A stretch of 64,000 nt of DNA, taken from the NCBI GenBank assembly GCA_031422335.1, contig JANOQW010000015.1, positions 30,300 through 94,299 of the forward strand. The letters are read 5' to 3'. The notes under the pieces were generated by a model. The model was not told where the DNA came from and ran no database searches. It saw only the letters and a program-made list of their open reading frames with translations. Each line of letters begins with the position of its first letter. Position 1 is the first letter of the stretch. This document shows positions 1 through 10,700 of this stretch, piece by piece. Made by a program: the position numbers and the translations under genes. Origin of the DNA: Methylotenera_A sp031422335 (GTDB lineage Bacteria; Pseudomonadota; Gammaproteobacteria; Burkholderiales; Methylophilaceae).

Positions 1-307
1 CCAGTTGGTTTTTATCGTTGTTTATTGCCATGCTGGCAAACTCAAGCGTGGATGCGGCTTGCAGGCCTGCTTGTTTGGCCTCGGCGATAAATTGGGTAGC
101 AATAGCATGGTCTGAGATTAATACGGCATCGCCACCTAGCAGCATGCCACCCTGATTATTGAGGTGTGATGCAATGCGACTGGTGAAAAAGCTCACCGCA
201 GTGATAGAGGTCACTGCTAACACCAACGCCAGCACCAGCACACGTAAGTCACCCGATTGCCACTGCGAGCGCAATTGTTGCCAAGCCAGCTTTATATTTA
301 GATTCAT
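1..307 (-). CDS. ybbP: FtsX-like ABC transporter permease, N-terminal part (runs off left edge)
   Basis: The 102 visible codons begin at an ATG (305-307), one base after the stop of the ABC ATPase gene, so the pair is probably translationally coupled. The N-terminus has a short basic/polar segment (MNLNIKLAWQQLRSQWQSGD) followed by a hydrophobic helix (LRVLVLALVLAVTSITAVSF) and then a soluble segment. That is the layout of the MacB/FtsX-type permease YbbP. In E. coli the order ybbA-ybbP, divergent from tesA, is the same as here, and this is the main support for the name. The rest of the protein lies outside the window. The substrate is unknown; lysophospholipid or lipoprotein handling is only suggested by family and neighbour. 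Confidence 0.8.
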   Translation of the reverse strand, partial: MNLNIKLAWQQLRSQWQSGDLRVLVLALVLAVTSITAVSFFTSRIASHLNNQGGMLLGGDAVLISDHAIATQFIAEAKQAGLQAASTLEFASMAINNDKNQL

Positions 308-308
308 A

Positions 309-1037
309 CTAGTTTAATTGCCCATTTTCCAATATCAAAGCTCTGTCACAACGCTTTGCCAATTGGGTGTCGTGCGTCACCAAAATTAGGGTAGTATTGG
401 CTTGTTGATTCAAGCTAAATAGCAACTCAATAATACGCTCGCCCGTGGCAATGTCTAAATTTCCTGTTGGCTCGTCAGCAAACAAAATAGCTGGTTGCGG
501 CGCAAAGGCACGCGCAATCGCCACCCGTTGCTGCTCGCCACCAGAAAGTTGTTTGGGGTAATGATTTAAACGCTCAGCTAGTCCCACCTTTTCTAATGTT
601 TGCAACGCCATTTGTTTGGCATCTTTTCTGTTGGCCAGTTGCATTGGCAACATCACGTTTTCTAGCGCAGTCATGGTGGGTAATAGTTGAAAAGATTGAA
701 ACACAAAGCCCATTTTTTGGCCACGCACTGCAGCGCGCGCATCTTCGTCTAAGCGACTGAATGCTTGGCCAGCTACTTCTACTGTGCCCACAGTTGGAAC
801 ATCCAAACCAGCCAGCAGTGCCAGTAAGGTAGATTTGCCTGAGCCTGAACTACCCACAATCGCTACGCTCTCACCCATGGCCACCTGTAAATTAAGCCCA
901 GTTAAAATCTCAATTTTATTTGCCGTCTCACCCACATGTTTAGTTAAATTTGTGGCTAAAATGGCGGTAAGTTTATTTTCAAGTTGGCGCGTTAAGTCTA
1001 TTTCAGTATCAGCTAGTTCAACATTAGAAAGTAACAT
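309..1037 (-). CDS. ybbA: ABC transporter ATP-binding protein YbbA (LolD/MacB family)
   Basis: Nucleotide-binding subunit that would energise the adjacent FtsX-like permease. Walker A is GSSGSGKST (residues 62-70), the signature is LSGGEQQRV, Walker B is ILFADEP, and a switch histidine lies in LVTHD. The sequence closely follows E. coli YbbA, including the DEDARAAVRG/VGFVFQSFQLLPT-like stretch. The N-terminus is about 20 residues longer than in E. coli, and the ATG at 1037 is only 2 bp from the divergent tesA ATG. A later start, such as the TTG near residue 20, is possible. Both promoters must then lie inside or very close to the opposing gene. Family assignment is firm; the start is uncertain. 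Confidence 0.92.
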   Translation of the reverse strand: MLLSNVELADTEIDLTRQLENKLTAILATNLTKHVGETANKIEILTGLNLQVAMGESVAIVGSSGSGKSTLLALLAGLDVPTVGTVEVAGQAFSRLDEDARAAVRGQKMGFVFQSFQLLPTMTALENVMLPMQLANRKDAKQMALQTLEKVGLAERLNHYPKQLSGGEQQRVAIARAFAPQPAILFADEPTGNLDIATGERIIELLFSLNQQANTTLILVTHDTQLAKRCDRALILENGQLN

Positions 1038-1039
1038 AA

Positions 1040-1687
1040 ATGAATTCTCGTTTTTTAATTGCGTTTAAATGGCTATTGCAGCTTAGTGTCATGGCGGCAG
1101 CTTTGGTTGCAATGCCCGCTGTCGCCAGCACAAAAACTATTGTGGTTTATGGCGATAGTTTATCCGCCGCCTATAACATAACTCAAGATGAGGGCTGGGT
1201 GGCGCTTTTGCAACAGCGCATTGCGTTAAAAAAACTAAACTACCAAGTCATCAACGCCAGCATTAGCGGCGAAACCACTAGCGGTGGTTTGAGTCGATTT
1301 ACCAATATGCTCAAGCTGCAAAAACCCAATCTGATCATTTTAGAACTGGGTGGCAACGATGGCTTGCGCGGTTTAAGCGCAACTGAAACCTATAATAATT
1401 TAGAGGCTATGATGAAACAAGCCAAAGCCAAAAAAGCCACCGTTTTATTACTCGGCATGAAAATTCCCCCTAATTATGGCATTAAGTATAGCCGCCAATT
1501 TAGTCAAAACTACACAAATTTAGCCAAAAAACATGGGGCAAAATTAGTGCCTTTTTTCTTAGAAGGCGTGGCGGGCAAGCCTGAACTGATTCAAGCGGAT
1601 GGCTTACATCCATCTGCCGCTGCACAGCCTAAACTATTAGAAAACGTGTGGCCAATATTGGTTAAAATACTTAATCAAAAAGCATAA
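1040..1687 (+). CDS. tesA: Arylesterase / acyl-CoA thioesterase I (TesA), periplasmic GDSL hydrolase
   Basis: SGNH/GDSL-family serine hydrolase that cleaves acyl thioesters, aryl esters and lysophospholipids in the periplasm. Residues 1-30 form a signal peptide ending AMPAVAS. Block I is VYGDSLSAAYN with nucleophile Ser40, block III is GGND (Asn106) and block V is DGLHPS with Asp187/His190, so the full catalytic set is present. The length of 215 aa matches TesA. It is divergent from ybbA-ybbP as in E. coli, with only 2 bp between the annotated ATGs. A purine stretch (agaaag) upstream is a weak ribosome binding site. A copy of the dispersed palindromic repeat follows the stop codon. Confidence 0.95.
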   Translation: MNSRFLIAFKWLLQLSVMAAALVAMPAVASTKTIVVYGDSLSAAYNITQDEGWVALLQQRIALKKLNYQVINASISGETTSGGLSRFTNMLKLQKPNLIILELGGNDGLRGLSATETYNNLEAMMKQAKAKKATVLLLGMKIPPNYGIKYSRQFSQNYTNLAKKHGAKLVPFFLEGVAGKPELIQADGLHPSAAAQPKLLENVWPILVKILNQKA

Positions 1688-1706
1688 GCAAAAATCTTGA
1701 GCAAGT

Positions 1707-1750
1707 GATGCTCTGCGAGCCAATATCCATGCGGGTTGTGGCGTAGTGCA
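1707..1750. repeat. Dispersed palindromic repeat, copy 1 (short form)
   Basis: Begins GATGCTCTG and continues with the family core CGAGCCAATATCCATGCGG, then a degraded right end (gtagtgcat). It sits between the convergent tesA and tilS genes, where it may help end transcription. The same core recurs about nine more times in the window. Confidence 0.75.
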
Positions 1751-1752
1751 TA

Positions 1753-3129
1753 TTACGTGTTTAGTTGCCAATTCACCATTAAACCCATTTCATTGGCATT
1801 GGCTTGAAAGCTCGCATCCACTAAACAATCTGCGCCAATATTCGGAACCATCACCAAAGTTTCATCCATAAAAATAAGCGGTAATTGCGCGCGCTGCCAA
1901 GGTGCAATTTCACACGTTTGCAACACGGTTTTCAAACTACGACTTGGCCTACCAACTTCTGGCCGAAACCGCTCACCACCTTGCCGATATTGAATGCGCA
2001 GCTTGATATTTGGCACCCGATTGATAGCAAAACCTTGACCTAAAGTTTGAGTAAAATTTAAGTGCGATCCATCTGGTAAATGCACAATATCCTCGCCATT
2101 CCATAAAAAATTAATCGCTGGCACAGTTTCCATGTTTTGCTGCAAGTACGCACAGCCACGATAGCGCTGCAGCGTATGCGAGTTGCTGACTTTTATTTTG
2201 ACCATAGCATCAGTTTTTGCAGTAAATAGCTGCTGGGTAATTTGCTGTAATTGCGCGCTACTAGGTAAATTGCAATGATTTTGCACCAGCCACCAACGCA
2301 GAGCATTGTTGATACGCACTAGGCTAAGTTTCTGCAAGCTTTGCAAATGAAGTATTTTATCTTGTGCACAAGCTTGAACATCTTGCTCAGCAATTTCATC
2401 CAGCAAAGTATTGGCTTCTGCCATGTGTAGTGCGCTGCGGCTGATCGTTTGTTTGATGGCTGGATACTGTTTTTCTAACCTAGGTAAAACTTCATGCCGC
2501 ACAAAGTTGCGATCAAATTTGGTGTCAGCGTTGCTTTCATCCTCAATCCAAGTCAATCGGTGTTGTTTAGCATAGTCTAGCAATGCCCTGCGAGGCGCAT
2601 CCAGTAAGGGTCTTAGCAGCTTGACATTTTGTGCCGCCATGCCCGCTAAGCCTTTTATGCCTGCGCCGCGCGCCAGTTGCAGCAAAAATGTTTCGGCTTG
2701 GTCATCTTGATGATGCGCCAAACAAATAAAATCTGCTTCTGACTTTTCTAAAGCTTGGTATCTAGCTGCGCGCGCAGCTGCCTCTATGCCTAAACCAGTG
2801 TTTTCTATTTTTACTGTTGAGATAGTGAGTGGCACATGGAGTTGCTTGCAGATGTCTGTGCAAAAATCTGCCCATGCATCGGCATTGGCGCTTAAGCCAT
2901 GATGCACATGCTGCGCAGACAGTTGAAATGAGAGTGTTTTATTGATTTGAACTAACAGATGCAGCAACACGCTGGAATCTAAACCCCCGCTGTAAGCCAA
3001 TAGCAGCTTAGGGTTGACAACTTTTTGAGTTAAAAAAACATCGACTAAAAAGGCCTGCAATTGCTGTGGCAGCGACGCTTTTTTAGAAATAATCGATTTA
3101 TTTGCTGGCAGTTTCTTTAAACTTGCCAT
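1753..3129 (-). CDS. tilS: tRNA(Ile)-lysidine synthase TilS
   Basis: ATP-dependent enzyme that converts C34 of the CAU-anticodon tRNA-Ile to lysidine, switching it from Met to Ile decoding; essential in most bacteria. The PP-loop AYSGGLDSSVLL lies at about residues 43-55, followed by the N-terminal amidotransferase-like domain (LAHHQDDQAETFLLQLARG, DESNAD). After it come the middle helical domain and a C-terminal domain with the GGERFRP-type TilS_C motif. The length of 458 aa is typical. The ATG lies 32 nt inside the 3' end of accA, implying coupled translation. The N-terminus is about 25 residues longer than E. coli TilS, but no good later ATG is available before the PP-loop. Confidence 0.95.
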   Translation of the reverse strand: MASLKKLPANKSIISKKASLPQQLQAFLVDVFLTQKVVNPKLLLAYSGGLDSSVLLHLLVQINKTLSFQLSAQHVHHGLSANADAWADFCTDICKQLHVPLTISTVKIENTGLGIEAAARAARYQALEKSEADFICLAHHQDDQAETFLLQLARGAGIKGLAGMAAQNVKLLRPLLDAPRRALLDYAKQHRLTWIEDESNADTKFDRNFVRHEVLPRLEKQYPAIKQTISRSALHMAEANTLLDEIAEQDVQACAQDKILHLQSLQKLSLVRINNALRWWLVQNHCNLPSSAQLQQITQQLFTAKTDAMVKIKVSNSHTLQRYRGCAYLQQNMETVPAINFLWNGEDIVHLPDGSHLNFTQTLGQGFAINRVPNIKLRIQYRQGGERFRPEVGRPSRSLKTVLQTCEIAPWQRAQLPLIFMDETLVMVPNIGADCLVDASFQANANEMGLMVNWQLNT

Positions 3130-4093
3130 AACCCATTAAACGCTCGTAGCGCGCGGCTAGTAGTTTGTCGGTACTTTTCTTTTGCAGCGCAGTCAGCCCA
3201 GTTTTTAAGGCATTTTTGACTGATTGCATGGTGGCATCAATATCGCGATGGGCGCCGCCCAGCGGCTCTGTCACAATCACATCCACTAAACCAAGCACCT
3301 TCAGCCTATCTGCGGTAATCCCTAATGTTTCTGCAGCTTCTGGCGCTTTACTGGCGCTTTTCCACAAAATACTGGCGCAACCTTCGGGCGAAATCACAGA
3401 ATAAGTCGAGTATTGCAACATAATCAGTTGATCGACCACGCCCAATGCCAGCGCCCCGCCCGAGCCACCCTCGCCTATCACCACGCCAATAATCGGCGTT
3501 TTTAGCTCAGTCATCACATATAAGTTTTTGGCAATCGCCTCGCTTTGGCCACGCTCTTCTGCGCCTATGCCAGGGTAGGCGCCTGGCGTGTCAATTAAGG
3601 TAATAATCGGCAAGCCAAATTTCTCGGCCAGTCTAAACAAGCGCAAGGCTTTACGATAACCTTCTGGCCGCGGCATGCCAAAGTTACGGTATTGGCGCTC
3701 TTTAACATCGCGGCCTTTTTGGTGGCCAATCACCACAACAGAAAACCCTTCAAAACGCGCCAGGCCGCCGACAATAGCTGGATCATCGGCATAAGCACGA
3801 TCGCCATGCAGCTCTTCAAAATCGGTGAACAGTTCGCGAATGTAATCTAGCGTATAAGGCCGTTGTGGGTGGCGCGCCACCTGCGAAATCTGCCAAGCGC
3901 TCAAATTATTATAAGTATCTTCGAGCATTTTTTTATTTTTTTTCTCTAGCTGCTCAAGCTCTTTACTAATATCTAAATGGTCGTGGTCGTCGTGCGATAC
4001 TTGCAGCGCTTCAATACGCTTTTCAAGCTCAGCAATGCCTTGCTCAAAATCTAAGTAACTTATTTTTGCATCTGTGGCGCGTCTAAGTGTCAT
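3098..4093 (-). CDS. accA: Acetyl-CoA carboxylase carboxyltransferase subunit alpha
   Basis: Forms the carboxyltransferase A2B2 complex with AccD and transfers CO2 from carboxybiotin to acetyl-CoA, giving malonyl-CoA, the first committed step of fatty-acid synthesis. The sequence shows the YLDFEQGIAELEKRIEAL start, HPQRPYTLDYI, the ELHGDRAYADDPAIVGG segment and the GEGGSGGALALG oxyanion/CoA region. The length (331 aa) is close to E. coli (319). It starts 26 nt after the dnaE stop and overlaps tilS by 32 nt, so dnaE-accA-tilS probably form one transcript, an order common in Beta- and Gammaproteobacteria. The short MTLRRATDAK leader is specific to this lineage. Confidence 0.97.
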   Translation of the reverse strand: MTLRRATDAKISYLDFEQGIAELEKRIEALQVSHDDHDHLDISKELEQLEKKNKKMLEDTYNNLSAWQISQVARHPQRPYTLDYIRELFTDFEELHGDRAYADDPAIVGGLARFEGFSVVVIGHQKGRDVKERQYRNFGMPRPEGYRKALRLFRLAEKFGLPIITLIDTPGAYPGIGAEERGQSEAIAKNLYVMTELKTPIIGVVIGEGGSGGALALGVVDQLIMLQYSTYSVISPEGCASILWKSASKAPEAAETLGITADRLKVLGLVDVIVTEPLGGAHRDIDATMQSVKNALKTGLTALQKKSTDKLLAARYERLMGYGKFKETASK

Positions 4094-4119
4094 GCTTTTT
4101 TCAATGAATAAAAGTTAAA

Positions 4120-7100
4120 CTAATTATAAAGGATTTTTACGTTATCTACCGATAACCATGTACGCAGATGTTGCAATAATTCATCTTGCAGCTCCACCCG
4201 CCAAGCATCGCCAAGCATCAAGCTGGCTTGGCCTTCTGCGTTATGGTATTCAATTTTAACTGGGCAAAGTTTTTTGTCTGGCTGTGACGTATTTCTGCGA
4301 TAAGCGCTTAAAATATTGGTCAGCTTTGCAGCGTCCGATTGACCATTGCACGATATTTTGAGCATGCTGGCGTGCGCACTGCGCGCCGACGCTAAATCGT
4401 ACAATTTACGCGCGCTGACGCGGTTACCACCACTAAATTCATCGTGGCTAACGCGGCCTTCAATAACCACCAAGGCATCTTCTTTAATTAAATGTGCCGA
4501 TTGCATTAACAGCTCGCTACCCACCACTACCTCTACCCGCGCTACCGCATCATCTAGCGTTACAATCGCCATTTTGCCGCGCTGCGTCATGCGAATGCGC
4601 ACGCCAGTGACAATACCTGCCAACAATTTTGGTTGCTCTTGCGGCGCCAAATCTGCCAAGCTACCACGCACAAACTGGCTCACCTCATCTTTGGCATTTA
4701 AAAACGGGTGACCACTTAAATAAAAACCTAAGGCCGCTTTCTCTTCTATCAAGGCTTGCTCTGGCGACCAAGCTGGTACATTCGGCAACTCGTGTTTGGT
4801 TTCGGCTACGCCGCCAAACAAGCTATCTTGCCCTGCGTGGCTATTGCTTTGCTCGGCCACGCTAATTGCCATGCTCACGCCAGCCAATAACGCAGCGCGA
4901 TTTGGCTCTAACCTATCAAATGCACCGACACGAATTAAGGATTCTATGACGCGCCGGTTCACCTTGCGTAAATCTAAACGGCTGCAAAAGTCGAACAAGC
5001 TTTTAAAAGGTGCGTTTTCTCTTGCTGCTAAAATTAGCTCAATCGCCGCCTGCCCACTGCCTTTAATGGCGCCCAAACCATACAAAATTTGGCTATTATT
5101 GAGTGGCTCAAAACGGTAGCCGCTTTGATTAATATCCGGCGGCAACACCTCCACTTTATTCGGTGCGCAATCATCAAAAAATAAATGAATATTGTCGGTA
5201 TTATTCATGTCGGCCGACATAGTGGAAGCCAAAAATGCCGCGGGATAATGCGTTTTTAAGTAAGCGGTGTGATAGGCGACCAGCGCATATGCCGCTGCGT
5301 GCGATTTATTAAAGCCGTAGCCGGCAAATTTTTCCAGTAAATCAAACAGCTCAGTCGCTTGGCGCTCATTTAGGTTGTTTTTAAGTGAGCCTTCAATAAA
5401 AATAGCGCGCTGCGCATCCATTTCCTCTTTTTTCTTTTTGCCCATGGCGCGCCGCAGTAAATCTGCCCCGCCTAGACTGTAGCCCGCCACTACCTGCGCA
5501 ATTTGCATCACTTGCTCTTGATACACTGCAATGCCGTAGGTTTCTTTGAGGATAGATTCTGTGGCAGGATGCGGATATTCCACACGCTGTTGGCCATGCT
5601 TGCGGCGACAAAAGTCGGGAATTAAATCCATCGGTCCAGGTCGATATAACGCTACAAGTGCGATAATATCTTCAAAGCAATCTGGCTTAGCTTGTTTCAA
5701 CATATCCTTCATGCCACGCGACTCTAGCTGAAACACCGCCGTAGTATTAGCACTTTTTAATAACTGATAACTGGCTTTGTCATCTAAAGGGATGCTCTGG
5801 AAGGCAAGCGGGATGCGGTCTGCAGGGCTGCCATTTACATTTGCAGCGCGTTGTTTATTGGCATTTTCTAGCGCCAGCTCTAAAATGGTGAGTGTGCGCA
5901 AACCCAAAAAGTCGAACTTGACCAAACCGACTGCTTCTACATCGTCTTTATCGTATTGGCTGACAAAACTGCCGCCATCGGCTTGGCAATAAATCGGTGA
6001 AAAATCAGAGATTTTGCTAGGCGAAATGAGCACGCCACCCGCATGCATACCGACATTGCGCACTAAACCTTCTAAGCGCAAAGCCAGCTCTAGCAATGTG
6101 GAAACTTCATCTTCGGACTCACGCCGCTCTTGCAGTTGCGGCTCTTTTTCTAGTGCGCTGCTTAGCGTAATACCCAGCTCTAGCGGAATTAATTTGGCGA
6201 TACCATCGACAAAATTAAACGGCAAATCGAGCACGCGGCCAACGTCGCGTATGACCGCTTTGGCCGCCATGGTGCCAAATGTAGCGATTTGCGAAACTGC
6301 GTCTAGGCCGTATTTTTGCTTGACATAATCAATGACGCGATCGCGTCCATCCATGCAAAAATCGATGTCGAAATCGGGCATAGAAACGCGATCTGGGTTC
6401 AAAAAGCGCTCAAAAAGTAGATTGTATGCTAACGGGTCTAAGTCAGTAATATTTAAGCTATACGCCACCAGCGAGCCAGCACCAGAGCCGCGTCCAGGAC
6501 CAACGGGCACACCGTTATGTTTAGCCCAATTAATAAAATCGGCCACGATTAAAAAGTAGCCAGCGAAACCCATTTGGTTAATAATTTTGCACTCAAACTC
6601 AAGCCTAGCCTCGTATTTGTCACGCTTGGCTTCGCGTTTGGCTTCTTCTGGGTATAGCATTTGCAAACGCGCTTTAAGGCCAGTATGCGATTGCTGCACC
6701 AAATAAGTATCTAAACTTTCAGTATTGGGCGTGGGGAAATTTGGCAGATAATTTTTGCCTAAAGTGATGGTTAAATTGCAGCGTTTGGCAATTTCTAAGG
6801 TATTTTCAAGCGCCTCAGGAATATCCGCAAACAGCTCACACATTTGCGCTTGGGTTTTAAAGTATTGCGCTGGCGTGAAGTTTTTTGGGCGGCGACTATC
6901 GGCCAGCATGTAGCCTTCAGAGATGCAGGTTCTGGCCTCGTGCGCCATAAAATCGTCGGGCGTAGTGAATTGTATGGGATGCGTGGCAACTACTGGTAAA
7001 TCGTGCTGGCTGGCCAGACTTAATATTTGGTTAATTAGGGTTTCTTGTGCGTTGTCACTCTCGCTAGTACGTTGCAACTCTAAATAAAAACGGTTTGGAA

Positions 7101-7608
7101 ACATACTAGACCATGTTTTAGTGAGTGCGCCAGCAGCCGCATGGTTATTGGCTCGCAGGGCAGCGCTTATATCACTATATTGATTACCCGAAATTAAAAT
7201 TAAACCTGCATTTTCGCTTAGCCAGTCTTGCTTAATCTCGGCGCGGCCACGGTATTGATTCTCGAGATAAGCACGGCTGATGAGTTGGCACAGCTTTAAA
7301 TAACCTGCATTATTTTGTACCAGTAATAATAGGCGAAATGCTTGATCACGATTTTTTGTGTTTTCCAGCCACAATTCACAAGCAATAATCGGCTTAACAC
7401 CTTTGTCGCACGCGGCTTTGTAAAACTTAATAGCGCCAAATAAATTGCTTAAATCAGTAAGCGCAAGCGCGGGCATGCCGTCTTTATTGGCGGCGGCCAC
7501 ATAGTCATCAATGCGCACAATGCCATCGATAATGGAATACTCGCTGTGACAGCGCAAATGCACAAACTGTGGAGGAGATTTTTCTGAATTGAGTGCAGCA
7601 TCTTGCAT
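4120..7608 (-). CDS. dnaE: DNA polymerase III subunit alpha
   Basis: Replicative polymerase subunit (1162 aa; E. coli 1160). The N-terminal PHP domain starts FVHLRCHSEYSIIDGIV. The Pol III palm carries GPGRGSGAGSLVAYSL and the catalytic aspartates in MPDFDIDFCMDGRDRV, followed by RNVGMHAGGVLISP. A helix-hairpin-helix region (LRKVNRRVIESLIRVGAFD) and an OB-fold (LAGIVTGVRIRMTQRGKMAIVTLDD) lie in the C-terminal part. It is the first gene of the probable dnaE-accA-tilS transcript. No frameshift or missing motif was seen. A bidirectional terminator lies between this gene's start and chpA. Confidence 0.98.
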   Translation of the reverse strand: MQDAALNSEKSPPQFVHLRCHSEYSIIDGIVRIDDYVAAANKDGMPALALTDLSNLFGAIKFYKAACDKGVKPIIACELWLENTKNRDQAFRLLLLVQNNAGYLKLCQLISRAYLENQYRGRAEIKQDWLSENAGLILISGNQYSDISAALRANNHAAAGALTKTWSSMFPNRFYLELQRTSESDNAQETLINQILSLASQHDLPVVATHPIQFTTPDDFMAHEARTCISEGYMLADSRRPKNFTPAQYFKTQAQMCELFADIPEALENTLEIAKRCNLTITLGKNYLPNFPTPNTESLDTYLVQQSHTGLKARLQMLYPEEAKREAKRDKYEARLEFECKIINQMGFAGYFLIVADFINWAKHNGVPVGPGRGSGAGSLVAYSLNITDLDPLAYNLLFERFLNPDRVSMPDFDIDFCMDGRDRVIDYVKQKYGLDAVSQIATFGTMAAKAVIRDVGRVLDLPFNFVDGIAKLIPLELGITLSSALEKEPQLQERRESEDEVSTLLELALRLEGLVRNVGMHAGGVLISPSKISDFSPIYCQADGGSFVSQYDKDDVEAVGLVKFDFLGLRTLTILELALENANKQRAANVNGSPADRIPLAFQSIPLDDKASYQLLKSANTTAVFQLESRGMKDMLKQAKPDCFEDIIALVALYRPGPMDLIPDFCRRKHGQQRVEYPHPATESILKETYGIAVYQEQVMQIAQVVAGYSLGGADLLRRAMGKKKKEEMDAQRAIFIEGSLKNNLNERQATELFDLLEKFAGYGFNKSHAAAYALVAYHTAYLKTHYPAAFLASTMSADMNNTDNIHLFFDDCAPNKVEVLPPDINQSGYRFEPLNNSQILYGLGAIKGSGQAAIELILAARENAPFKSLFDFCSRLDLRKVNRRVIESLIRVGAFDRLEPNRAALLAGVSMAISVAEQSNSHAGQDSLFGGVAETKHELPNVPAWSPEQALIEEKAALGFYLSGHPFLNAKDEVSQFVRGSLADLAPQEQPKLLAGIVTGVRIRMTQRGKMAIVTLDDAVARVEVVVGSELLMQSAHLIKEDALVVIEGRVSHDEFSGGNRVSARKLYDLASARSAHASMLKISCNGQSDAAKLTNILSAYRRNTSQPDKKLCPVKIEYHNAEGQASLMLGDAWRVELQDELLQHLRTWLSVDNVKILYN

Positions 7609-7652
7609 GCTGTCATTTTACCTGCAGTCGCGCAAAAATAATGCGCATAAAT

Positions 7653-7694
7653 AAAAAAACCACCAAGACTTAATTAAAAATCTAGGTGGTTTTT
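7653..7694 (-). terminator. Intrinsic terminator after chpA (bidirectional shape)
   Basis: A perfect inverted repeat AAAAACCACC (7655-7664) / GGTGGTTTTT (7685-7694) with a 20-nt AT-rich loop. Runs of A on one side and T on the other make it work in either direction. It closes the pil-chp operon and insulates it from dnaE. Confidence 0.85.
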
Positions 7695-7714
7695 ATGGTT
7701 TTTAAAACCTACAT

Positions 7715-10700
7715 CTAGTGTAGAACTGGCTTGGATGCGAGCAAATCTCTAACTTTGTTAATCAATTCATCATCTTGCACAGGCTTACCAAAGAACGCAT
7801 CCACACCGATCTCTTTGGCTAAGTTTTGATGTTTATCAGCCGTGCGCGAGCTAATCATAATCAGCGGCGTGCTTGCAGTACGCGCATCATCGCGTATATT
7901 ACGCGCAAGCGCAAAGCCATCCATACGCGGCATTTCAATATCGGTTAAAATGGCATCTGGTATGGTTTCTAACAACATCTGCATGGCATCAATACCATCT
8001 TTGGCCACAATCACTTCAAAACCTTCGCGCTCTAACAATCGGCTTAGCACTTTACGCATAGTCAGCGAGTCATCTACCACCATAATGCGAGGTTTATGTT
8101 CTGGCAGAACCGCACTGCTTGTTGTAACGCCAATGGTTAAAATAGCCCGCGCAACTAGTTGCACTGGGTTAATCACCAACATAATGTTACCGTCGCCGGT
8201 TACCGTGGCGCCCACAATGCCTGGTACACGCGCCAATTGCACGCCAATAGGTTTCATCACCGCCTCTTGGTTGCCAATCACCTCATCCACGTGCAAGGCA
8301 ATATTAAATGAACCCACGTGCAGCAATAATACTGAATTGTAAGCATGATCTTCAGGCCGTTGTTCGGTATTACCTAACAAAGCCCCTAAGTAATGAATAG
8401 CGTAGTGTTTATCTGCCCAAACGATTTCTTCGGCTGCGTAAGCATCGGCTAATTGTTGGCGTTTAATTTTTTGTGCTTGCGCAATAATGCCCACTGGCAA
8501 AGCATAATTGGTGGTGCCAGAGCGTACAACCAGCACTTGCGCCACAGATAGCGTCACTGGCAAGTTCACGTTGAAGGCGGTGCCTTTGCCAAATTCGCTA
8601 GTCAGCTCCACACGACCACCCAAGCCACTAATGTCATTACGCACCACATCTAAGCCGACACCACGGCCAGAAATTTGTGATACTTTTTCAGCGGTTGAGA
8701 AACCAGATTCAAAAATTACCGACATCAAGGCTTGGTCACTCACCTCTGCGTTGGCTTCTATCAGGTTATTTTTAATCGCTTTTTCTTTTACGCGCGCTAA
8801 ATCAACCCCTGCACCATCGTCAATCACAGAAATCTGAATCTCATCGTTTTCTTGACGTACTTTTAGCGTAATCGTGCCAACGTCAGACTTGTTTTTCCTT
8901 TTACGCTCGGCAGGCGTTTCAATGCCATGCGCCACGGCATTTCTTAACAAATGTTCTAGCGGCGCGCCTAATTTATCCAGCACACTGCGATCAATCTCTG
9001 TAGTTTCGCCATCAATCACCAAATTGGCTGATTTTTTAAGCTCACGCGCGGTTTGGCGCACAATGCGCTGCAAACGCTCTGACATTTGTTTAAACGGCAA
9101 CATACGCACACCCAGCAAGTTCTGTTGCAAATCGCGGTTCATGCGGTTTTGCTGCTGCAAAGCGGCTTCCGATTGGTCCAAGTTACCAATTAAGCTAGCT
9201 TGAATAGTACCCACGTCATTCACGCTTTCCGCAATCATGCGGGTAAGCTCTTGCAAACGGGTAAATCGGTCAAATTCTAGCGGGTCAAACGTCTCGTTGG
9301 CTTCTTGCAAAATACTCATACGTGATTGCAATTGCGTTTCTGCTTCAATCTCCAGCTCGCGCAAATAGCCACGCAAACGCGTTAGGCTGTCAGTTAAATC
9401 ATGAGAAGATTGCTTAAAGCCTGATAGCTCCCGGTCTAAACGCGAGCGAATAATCGAAATCTCACCTGCCTCATTAATCAGTCTATCCAGCGTATCAGCA
9501 CGCATGCGCAAAAACTGCGCTTTACGGTCGCTAGCACGCCCTGCAGGCGCAGCATCGACTGGTTTAATTTGCTCAATGGTATCTTCAGGCGTGGCATCCA
9601 TGGTTTGCTCAAAGTAGCCACCAATTTTGTCCAAACCAACAAACATATTTTCAAAATCAATCTCTGCATTTTTGCGTTTAAGTGAGCGAATCACTTCGTC
9701 TTCAAGCTCGTGCACAGCATCACCCAAAGCACCTTGGCCTGCCATCCGTGCACTACCTTTAAGCGTATGCAAAGCGCGCTGCAACGCATCTGGGTGCTGC
9801 ATTTGTTTGGGATCAGCACGCCAGGCGCGTAAATCAGCGCCAATTTCCGGCATGATTTCACGCGCTTCTTCAATAAACATGGTCAGCAGCTCTTGGTCAA
9901 CCTTGGTGTTTGCAAGCGCAGCGTCTCGTTCGCTCACTTTTTCAAGATTGGCATCGTAATGCTTACTTTCAGTCACCAACTTCACTTCCATCACATCATC
10001 ATTAGTTTCGGCAAGCACTGGCATTTCAATAGGCGCTTGCTGCGGCAGTTCAGCGGCTACTTCCACAAATGTATCGTTTTGCGATGCTTCCGTTGCTGGC
10101 AAATCAACTGCAAGCACTTTGTGCTGTTTGGCTGGCAGCGTGGCTTGGTTGAGTACTTTAATGAGGGCATTGGCAGAGCGCGGATTTTTTTGCTCTGATA
10201 TTTTTTGCCACATCGCCGACAAAGATTTGACTGTATTGGCATATAAAGCCGCATGTTGCGCAGTCCAACTCTCATTAGCCTCATCTAGCCAGCGCTCTAA
10301 GGCGCGACTAAGTTCACCCATCTGCTTAAAGCCTGCAGCCAAGGCATTGCTGGCTAAGGTGTGATTGGCGTGCTGCGCAGTTTTAGCCGGCTGCAAGCTG
10401 CTATCTTTAGTCACTTTAAGTGCATCTTGCTCTAAAATAGTGACGTTTTGACCACTCTCGCGTATGAAAATATCATATAGCGCACGGCTCATTTTGCGTG
10501 TACCGCCTATCAGCACTTGTGCTTCTAGTTTTTTAGGCGTTTTGGCTTTAACTATTTCAGCTTTACTGGTTATCTGAATAATGTCTGCTTGTGCAACAAC
10601 ATCTTGTTCTGGCATCTGGGCAATGCGCGCTATCCAAGCCTCTTGGTTTACTTCAACTTGGTTATTGGCACGCAACTCGGCTGCCCAGTCAGCAAAGGCG

